Source: JBEKCB01 sp052139675 (GTDB taxonomy: Bacteria; Planctomycetota; Brocadiia; CAIUPP01). Taken from it: DNA of 38,772 nt. A program made the translations under genes and the position numbers. Of this stretch, positions 33,207 to 38,772 are shown piece after piece. Under the pieces are notes generated by a model that saw only the letters and a list, made by a program, of their open reading frames with translations, searched no databases and was not told the origin of the DNA. Numbering within the stretch: position 1 is the first letter of the stretch; each line of letters starts with the position of its first letter. The stretch is from NCBI GenBank assembly GCA_052139675.1, contig JBKQWE010000021.1, positions 1 to 38,772 of the forward strand. The letters are read 5' to 3'.

Positions 33207-34622
33207 GTGAAGAAGTTGAATCCGGCCATGACGCTCGCGAGGATGGACGCGGCCAAGCAGAAATCATGGCTCGCCCTCTGGGACAAGGAGATCTCCACCG
33301 AAGCCACGGAACGGCGCACGTGCGACACGATGATGGGCGAGGACATCGCCTGGCGAGTGGCGCCCGCTATGGATGGTTTCTACTACGGCTACATGGCCAC
33401 TCGCGACACCAGGTACGTGGACATGCTGGTGGACTGGGCCGACTCGGTCATCAAGCGGGCCATCAAGGAGCCGGACGGTTTCCTGGGCTGGCCCGGGAAG
33501 GATGGAACCGGCACCTGGGTGGATCACATGGAGGATTACAATACCGACAGCATGCTCAGCGAGGCGATGGCCTTCCGCCCGGTCGTCCTGATGGCCGGCG
33601 AGATTGCGAAGGACCCCGCGCTGAAGGAGAAGTACGGCGTGAAGGGCGAGAGCCATATCCGGTTCGTCGAGCAGCTCTACCGGAAATGGGTGGAGCGCGG
33701 CGGCTGGCGCGAGACCGCCGGCGGCGGGTTGATCTCCGTGGTGCTGCCGTACGGGCTGGATCCGGCCAACCGGAAATGGATTGACTTCGACACCCGGAAC
33801 GCCCCCGGCCACGGCGCGTCGCACCCGGACAACAAGGCCAACGAGATCGCCCGCTGGATGCTCGCGATGTGGGACGTGACCGGCAAGCCGGAATACAAGG
33901 ACCGCGCGGAGCGATGGTTCAAGGTGATGAAGAGCCGGATGACGCCCAAGCCCGACGGCACCTACGAAATCTGGAATTACAACCAGCCGGCCGGGCCGTG
34001 GGATTACAAGCCCGACGGCACTCCCAAGCACTGGGTGGGCGTGCATCCCAACGGCGGTTATTACCACCACGACACGCAGGGCATCGTCGCCGCGTACGAG
34101 CATGGCCTGGTCTTCACGAAGGCGGAGATCGATCGCCTGGCCGCCACCGCCAAAACCAGTTGGACCGGGTCGGAGTGGCCGGGGCAGTCGAAGCAATACT
34201 ATTTCAATCCCTCTGTCCTGCGGGCCGGGATGCGAATCTCCGTCTGTCCGGCCGGCGGCACCGCGGCGAACATTTGCGCCTGCCTTCCGAATTCGTTGAC
34301 CGCGCAGCCGGCCTCCGCGGGCAACGGAGCCTTAACCGGCGCGATTCTGAGCAGGACGTGGAATGAGGGCACGGGCAATATCGTGATTGATCCCGACAGC
34401 GCTCCGGGGACCCGGATGACGATCGGCGCGGACGCGAACACGACGATCTGGCTGCTGCGGATGTGGAACGCGCTGGTCCCTTATGATCTCGAGATTCAGA
34501 AATCCTACGAGGCCGCCGAGAAGCCCGATGCCCGGTCCGGCCTGAGAAGCGTGCCGCACTACCTAATGCTGCAATCGAAATTGAGCGGCCGGCGGAAGAC
34601 GAAGGCGGATCGGCCCGGATAA
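33207..34622 (+). CDS. Helical-barrel carbohydrate-enzyme-like protein, cytosolic (family not recognised)
   Basis: 471 residues with no signal peptide. The sequence is helical and rich in Trp, Tyr and His, in the style of (alpha/alpha)6 glycosidases and lyases: APAMDGFYYGYMATRDTRYV, AFRPVVLMAGEIAKDPALK, RKWVERGGWRETAGGG, GASHPDNKANEIARWMLAMW, HPNGGYYHHDTQGIVAAYEHG, and WLLRMWNALVPYDLEIQ. All these blocks recur in the middle of the secreted protein starting at 35285, so this is a single-domain relative. Conserved His, Asp and Trp in GxSHPxNKAxE and HPNxGYYxxDTQ are candidate active-site residues. The start is GTG at 33207 with AAGGAGAAG upstream. The substrate and reaction are unknown; a link to polysaccharide breakdown is inferred from the GH16 neighbour. 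Confidence 0.8.
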   Translation: MKKLNPAMTLARMDAAKQKSWLALWDKEISTEATERRTCDTMMGEDIAWRVAPAMDGFYYGYMATRDTRYVDMLVDWADSVIKRAIKEPDGFLGWPGKDGTGTWVDHMEDYNTDSMLSEAMAFRPVVLMAGEIAKDPALKEKYGVKGESHIRFVEQLYRKWVERGGWRETAGGGLISVVLPYGLDPANRKWIDFDTRNAPGHGASHPDNKANEIARWMLAMWDVTGKPEYKDRAERWFKVMKSRMTPKPDGTYEIWNYNQPAGPWDYKPDGTPKHWVGVHPNGGYYHHDTQGIVAAYEHGLVFTKAEIDRLAATAKTSWTGSEWPGQSKQYYFNPSVLRAGMRISVCPAGGTAANICACLPNSLTAQPASAGNGALTGAILSRTWNEGTGNIVIDPDSAPGTRMTIGADANTTIWLLRMWNALVPYDLEIQKSYEAAEKPDARSGLRSVPHYLMLQSKLSGRRKTKADRPG

Positions 34623-34667
34623 AGTGTGCAGGCCGCAGGGTTGGGGCTGGTCAGAGAGGAGAATCGC

Positions 34668-35216
34668 ATGAGCTTTCTTGACCTGGCCGCAAAAAGGTAC
34701 AGCGTGCGCGCGTATAAGTCGGACAGCGTCGAGGAGGAGAAGTTGCAGGCGGTTTTGGAAGCCGCGCGGCTTGCGCCGACGGCGGCAAACAAGCAGCCGT
34801 TTCAAATCATCGTCATGCGCACCCGGGGCCGCGAGGCGGAACTCGAGCGTATCTACCCGCAGCCATGGTTTTCCCAGGCCCCCATCGTCGTTGGCATCTG
34901 CGCGATCCCCTCGCAGGCCTGGAAGCGTTCGGACGGAAAGAACTATGCCGACGTGGACGCGACCATTGCCATGGATCACCTGATCCTGGCAGCCGCCGAC
35001 CTGGGACTGGGCACCTGCTGGGTCGGCGCGTTCGATGCCGCCGCCGCGCGCGAAGTGCTGCGCGCGCCTCAAGGCGTTGAGCCCATCGCCTTCACGCCCA
35101 TCGGTTATCCCGCCGACGCGGCGCGCCCCAAGAAACGCAAGCCGCTCTCGGACCTGGTCCTGCAAGAGCGCTTCGCCGGCCGGGTGCCCCACGGGCTCAA
35201 GCCGGCGCCGAAGTAG
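34668..35216 (+). CDS. Nitroreductase-family FMN oxidoreductase
   Basis: 182 residues. The N-terminal block MSFLDLAAKRYSVRAYK, EAARLAPTAANKQPFQIIV, the central DATIAMDHLILAAADLGLGTCWVGAF and the FTPIGYPADAARPKKRK end are typical of small NAD(P)H-dependent nitroreductase-like flavoproteins, which bind FMN as dimers. The natural substrate is not predictable. The ATG at 34668 has an AGAGGAGAA ribosome site; a GTG 14 codons earlier is rejected. It lies 45 bases after the helical protein and 68 before the secreted GH16 protein, so all three could be co-transcribed, though no shared function is obvious. Confidence 0.92.
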   Translation: MSFLDLAAKRYSVRAYKSDSVEEEKLQAVLEAARLAPTAANKQPFQIIVMRTRGREAELERIYPQPWFSQAPIVVGICAIPSQAWKRSDGKNYADVDATIAMDHLILAAADLGLGTCWVGAFDAAAAREVLRAPQGVEPIAFTPIGYPADAARPKKRKPLSDLVLQERFAGRVPHGLKPAPK

Positions 35217-35284
35217 CGAGGGAAATAGTTATGCATGGTGTCCTCGGAACCCATCATCGTCCTGCCCGGAACTGGAGAAACGCA

Positions 35285-38200
35285 ATGAACACCCAGAAAC
35301 AAATCAAACATCGGACAATCATGCCGCTGATACGGCCCAATCGAATGCTGATGGCCGTCGGCATACTGCTGTTCCTTTCAGCGTTTGCTTTCGGGGACAC
35401 GCCGCAGGTTTTCCAGGACTTCGCTCCGTCATCATTTAGCGGGACCACTTCGACTGACGGCATCTGGCGCATTAATGGTCCCTGGGTTGGAACGGGCGGC
35501 GACACGATGGACCCCGCGCTCGCGCAGTTATCTTCAACCTATCCGGGGGACAGCGGCATCGGGTTTCTATCGCTGAGCGTGGCGGCCAACGAATTGCGGG
35601 GCTCTGAAATACAGACCATGACTTTGCCCGGTTATGGCTACGGCTACTATGAGACACGCATGAAAGTGACCAGCGTGCCGGGTGTGTGCGATTCCTTTTT
35701 CTGGATCGAAGCTCCGAATTATGGGCCGCATGAATGGGATATCGAATTCTTGACTAATGAGTCCTGGATTACATCTACCAACAGCGGAATGGTGCATCTG
35801 ACTATCAACTATCCCGGCGGTTCAACTACATATGCACTGAACCTGCCGTTTAATCCGTCGCTCGCTTTCCACCGATACGGGTTTCTTTGGACTCCCGGGA
35901 CTCTTGCTTATACTGTTGATGGACAGATTGCCTACACTTTTACCGACCCAAACCTCAATACAACGGCTCAGGGCTACATCATGATGAACACGTGGACGGG
36001 GAATCCCTACTGGGGCGGCGGGCCGCCGACCCAGCAGGCGACATCGGTTTACGACTGGGTGAACTTTTCTCCCAACGTCACTGTCGTCCCCGGCAACGTG
36101 CAGGTGACGCTCACGCCGGCGGGCGCGATCAGCGCCGGCGCACAATGGAACGTAGACAGCGGCGGCTGGCAGAGCAGCGGCGCGACGGTTACTGGCCTCA
36201 GCCCGGGCACCCACGACGTATACTTCAATTCCGTCCCCGGCTGGGCCTCGCCGGTGAGCACGCCGATCACCATCACCGCCGGCGCGACGACGTCCGTCAC
36301 CGGGACCTATACGCAACTGGCCGGCAGCCTGACGGTGGAGCTCAATCCGGCGGCCGCGATGGCCGCCGGCGCGCAATGGAACGTCGGCGGCGCCGGGCAG
36401 AACAGCGGCGCCAACGTCGGCGGTCTCACCGTGGGCTCCGGCTATACGGTCAACTACAATTCGATCACCAACTGGGCCTCGCCGGCCGGCACGCCGGTCA
36501 CGATCTCCGGCAACAGCGCGACGACCGCCGTGGCGAATTATCTTCAAACGGCGGGCGCGCCGTTCATGACGCTCCAGCCGTTGCCCTTGGCGACGTGGCA
36601 GGAATGGTTCGGCCTCTGGGACTCGAACATCGAGGGGGAGTACTCCTGGGAGATGACGCCCGGCGTGCTGGCAACCGGGTTTTCGGATTACGGCGGCCTG
36701 GGCGAAAACATCGACTGGCAGCTTGCGCCGGTGCTGACCGGCTTCTACTACGGCTACATGGCCAGCAGCGACCCGCACTACGTGGATCTGATGGTGAGCT
36801 GCGTGGACACTCTGATCAGTCTGGAGACGATCGAGCCGGACGGCTACCCCGGCTGGCCCGCGTCGGCCCCGGCCGGCACAAGCACGGATGACCTGGACTG
36901 GTACTACGCCGACAGCTTCCTCGGCGATGCGGCGGCGTTCCGCCCGATCGTCCTGATGGCCCGCCAGATGATCACGAACCCCGCGCTGAAGGCGGCCTAC
37001 GGCGCGAAAGGCCAGACCTACCTCGCCCTGGCCGAGACGCTCTACCGGAAGTGGGTATCGCGCGGCGGCTGGCGCGATACCACGTATCCCGGCGGGATGA
37101 TCTCCGTGGTCCTGCCGGAGGGGATGGACCCGGCCACCGGCTACAAGACCTGGATTACCAACCCGTCGAGCGACTGGGCGGACTCGCCCGGCCAGAATTC
37201 CTACACCTCCGCCAACGAGTATGGCCCGACATGGATCGCCCAAGGCATCAATAATGGAATGTCGCACCCGACGAACAAGGCCGACGAAGTCGCCCTGTGG
37301 CTGCTCGCGATGTGGGACGCAACGGGCAATCCGGAATATCAGCTCCGCGCGAGCAAATGGTTCACCTACCTGAAGAATTACCGGATGACGCTTGAGGACG
37401 AATGGTCCTCCGGCCTGGACGGCGCCGGAGACTTGATCTGGAACTACTGGGAGCCGGCCGGGTCGTGGGATTTCGTCGCGAACCAGGCGCAGAATGATCT
37501 CTACGGCGATTGGGGGATAGGCGGCACCAAGACGTGGTATGGTCTCCATCCCAATAACGGGTATTACTGGATAGACACCCAGTGCATCGTCGCCGCGTTC
37601 GAGCATGGCGTAGTGTTCAACGAATCGGACATCACCACCCTGGTCCATGACGCCAAGACCAGTTGGACTCCCTCGGCGTGGCCCCCGAATACGCAGTATT
37701 ATTTCAATCCCTCCAGCCTGTTGCCGGGAATGTCCGTATCGGCCTACCCGGCCTCCGGCACGGTGACGCAGGTCGCCGGCTGCATCCCGAACTCGTTGAC
37801 CCCGGCGGCCTCCTCGGTCTGGCCGTCGGTGGTATCGTGGAACGGCGGCTCGTACTCCGGGACGTTGAACGGCACGATTGTGAGCGCGACCTGGAACGGG
37901 AGCACGGGCACCATCGTCGTCCAGCCCACCGGCGGCGGGGCAAACGTGACGCTCGACACCAACACGAGCACCGAGGTCTGGCTGTTGCGGCTGTGGAACA
38001 ACTTCGTCGCCTATGATACGCAGATCCAGCAGCAATTCGAGGCCAACGAAGACACGAACCCGGCGACCGCCAGTTCCTGGGGCGGGGTGGACGACTCGTA
38101 CTTCCTCTGGCTGCACAGCACTCTGGCCGTGCAGTCCACGCCGCCGACGGGGGTCAGCATCGTCTCGACCCTGGGCGAGGGCTACCCGACGAACTACACG

Positions 38201-38772
38201 ATACCCGGGGCCGAGTGCCCGACGAACATCAACCTGCAGGCGCCGGCGACGGACCCGGCGGGGTTCACCTTCTCGCAGTGGAGTGTGAACGGGACGGCGC
38301 AGACGGCGGGGCTGAAGAGCCTGTCGTTCGCGAAGACGGAGCCGACGACGGCGGTGGCGCAGTACGTGCCGAACTACACGCTGACGGTGCAGTCCACGCC
38401 GCCGGTGGGAGTGAGCATCGGTTCGACCGCGGGCGACGCTGGGACGACGAATTACACAGTCCTCGCGATCCTGCAGGGAGCGAGCGTGAACCTCGTGGCG
38501 CCGGCGACGGACCCGACCGGGTACGCCTTCACGCAGTGGGTGGTCAACGGGACGCCGAGCAGCTCGAAGTCCATCACGTTCGCCATGACCGCCGACACGA
38601 CCGCGGTGGCGCAGTACGCGCTGAACGGCTACGTGCTGACGGTGGAATCCACGCCGCCGGCGGGGCTGGGCATCGGCTCGAGCACGGGGCACAGCGGCAC
38701 GACGGACTACACGATCCCGGGGATTGAGCCGGGCACGAGCGTGAACCTGCAGGCGCCGGCGGCGGATGCCGG
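35285..38772 (+). CDS. Secreted multidomain protein: GH16, two PEGA-like, helical enzyme-like domain, InlB-like repeats (runs off right edge)
   Basis: Open for 1162 codons to the edge. The ATG at 35285 has GGAG eight bases upstream. Signal peptide: residues 1-37 (LMAVGILLFLSAFAFG). GH16 beta-glucanase domain: about 40-260, with catalytic HEWDIEF (E150, D152, E154) and GYGYYETRMKV. The plain ExDxE spacing resembles licheninase/xyloglucan-type more than laminarinase-type enzymes. Two PEGA-like domains (about 270-345 and 345-425) share GAQWNV. A helical domain (about 428-945) parallels the whole gene at 33207. From residue 949, InlB B-like repeats begin (STPPxGVSI, FxQWxVNGT, TTAVAQY). It is probably exported or surface-attached and acts on beta-glucan or related polysaccharide. 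The end and any anchor lie outside the window. Confidence 0.85.
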   Translation, partial: MNTQKQIKHRTIMPLIRPNRMLMAVGILLFLSAFAFGDTPQVFQDFAPSSFSGTTSTDGIWRINGPWVGTGGDTMDPALAQLSSTYPGDSGIGFLSLSVAANELRGSEIQTMTLPGYGYGYYETRMKVTSVPGVCDSFFWIEAPNYGPHEWDIEFLTNESWITSTNSGMVHLTINYPGGSTTYALNLPFNPSLAFHRYGFLWTPGTLAYTVDGQIAYTFTDPNLNTTAQGYIMMNTWTGNPYWGGGPPTQQATSVYDWVNFSPNVTVVPGNVQVTLTPAGAISAGAQWNVDSGGWQSSGATVTGLSPGTHDVYFNSVPGWASPVSTPITITAGATTSVTGTYTQLAGSLTVELNPAAAMAAGAQWNVGGAGQNSGANVGGLTVGSGYTVNYNSITNWASPAGTPVTISGNSATTAVANYLQTAGAPFMTLQPLPLATWQEWFGLWDSNIEGEYSWEMTPGVLATGFSDYGGLGENIDWQLAPVLTGFYYGYMASSDPHYVDLMVSCVDTLISLETIEPDGYPGWPASAPAGTSTDDLDWYYADSFLGDAAAFRPIVLMARQMITNPALKAAYGAKGQTYLALAETLYRKWVSRGGWRDTTYPGGMISVVLPEGMDPATGYKTWITNPSSDWADSPGQNSYTSANEYGPTWIAQGINNGMSHPTNKADEVALWLLAMWDATGNPEYQLRASKWFTYLKNYRMTLEDEWSSGLDGAGDLIWNYWEPAGSWDFVANQAQNDLYGDWGIGGTKTWYGLHPNNGYYWIDTQCIVAAFEHGVVFNESDITTLVHDAKTSWTPSAWPPNTQYYFNPSSLLPGMSVSAYPASGTVTQVAGCIPNSLTPAASSVWPSVVSWNGGSYSGTLNGTIVSATWNGSTGTIVVQPTGGGANVTLDTNTSTEVWLLRLWNNFVAYDTQIQQQFEANEDTNPATASSWGGVDDSYFLWLHSTLAVQSTPPTGVSIVSTLGEGYPTNYTIPGAECPTNINLQAPATDPAGFTFSQWSVNGTAQTAGLKSLSFAKTEPTTAVAQYVPNYTLTVQSTPPVGVSIGSTAGDAGTTNYTVLAILQGASVNLVAPATDPTGYAFTQWVVNGTPSSSKSITFAMTADTTAVAQYALNGYVLTVESTPPAGLGIGSSTGHSGTTDYTIPGIEPGTSVNLQAPAADA
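38129..38772 (+). repeat. Tandem InlB-like repeat units (258 and 255 bp)
   Basis: Units start at 38129, 38387 and 38642 with codons for VQSTPP or VESTPP; the third is cut by the edge. Each encodes about 85 residues with a central QAPATDP, a QWxVNGT word and a TTAVAQY end. Such repeats usually form stalks or mediate surface adhesion. Confidence 0.85.

Noticed and set aside
35822..38692. 956-codon open frame on the minus strand
   Set aside because: It is the antisense of the secreted GH16 protein; the plus-strand frame has a signal peptide and recognisable domains, while this one is Arg/Ala/Gly-rich with no ribosome site.

Overview
The window is GC-rich bacterial chromosome with densely packed genes on both strands. 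No rRNA, tRNA, CRISPR array, transposase or phage gene was seen. The gene set suggests a Gram-negative-type, deep-branching bacterium, for example from the Planctomycetota/Verrucomicrobiota neighbourhood or a candidate phylum. The pointers are an AsmA-like envelope protein, a PilT motor, sigma-54 control, receiver and Ser/Thr kinase signalling, PEGA and InlB-like secreted domains, and a DapL-type aminotransferase. The phylum is inference; no marker in the window settles it.

Layout. 1-534: left-truncated PilZ-like gene (minus), divergent from a plus-strand cluster at 796-6046: lysA, an exported TPR/HEAT protein with an embedded receiver-like domain, maf, and a membrane flippase-like protein. 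6060-9020 (minus): a receiver-Ser/Thr kinase fusion, then a paralogous pair of one-helix coiled-coil proteins with their own promoter and terminator. 9411-9709 (plus): a small Fis-type helix-turn-helix gene behind a near-consensus sigma-54 promoter. 9743-11657 (minus): dapL-like and comF-like genes. 11985-18889 (minus): a tight five-gene run of GT39-like transferase, AsmA-like protein, PilT ATPase, TPR membrane protein and PfkB sugar kinase. 19101-21581 (plus): leuS, followed by two palindromic elements.

21715-25818 (minus): an NtrC-type sigma-54 activator, a visibly less GC-rich gene for a membrane protein with a LamG/DUF1080-like domain, and a HAMP protein without output domain behind a consensus sigma-54 promoter. 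26100-26309: cold-shock gene with long leader and hairpin terminator. 26411-27166: short-chain dehydrogenase. 27493-32769: a 1758-residue PAS-like plus coiled-coil protein built from 81- and 60-residue repeats. 33207-38772 (plus): a polysaccharide-related locus. It holds a standalone all-helical enzyme-like protein, a nitroreductase, and a large secreted protein (GH16, two PEGA-like domains, a second copy of the all-helical domain, InlB-like repeats) that runs off the right edge.

How the genes fit together. LysA and DapL would supply the last step and the aminotransferase shortcut of the diaminopimelate/lysine pathway. The activator at 24415-25818 together with two sigma-54 promoters points to an active sigma-54 network here. 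Housekeeping-type promoters of the form TTGACA/T-17/18-TATACT are easy to see before many transcription units, which helps fix operon borders. The most novel material is the duplicated helical domain at 33-38 kb, the repeat-built coiled-coil protein, and the exported protein with a receiver-like domain.
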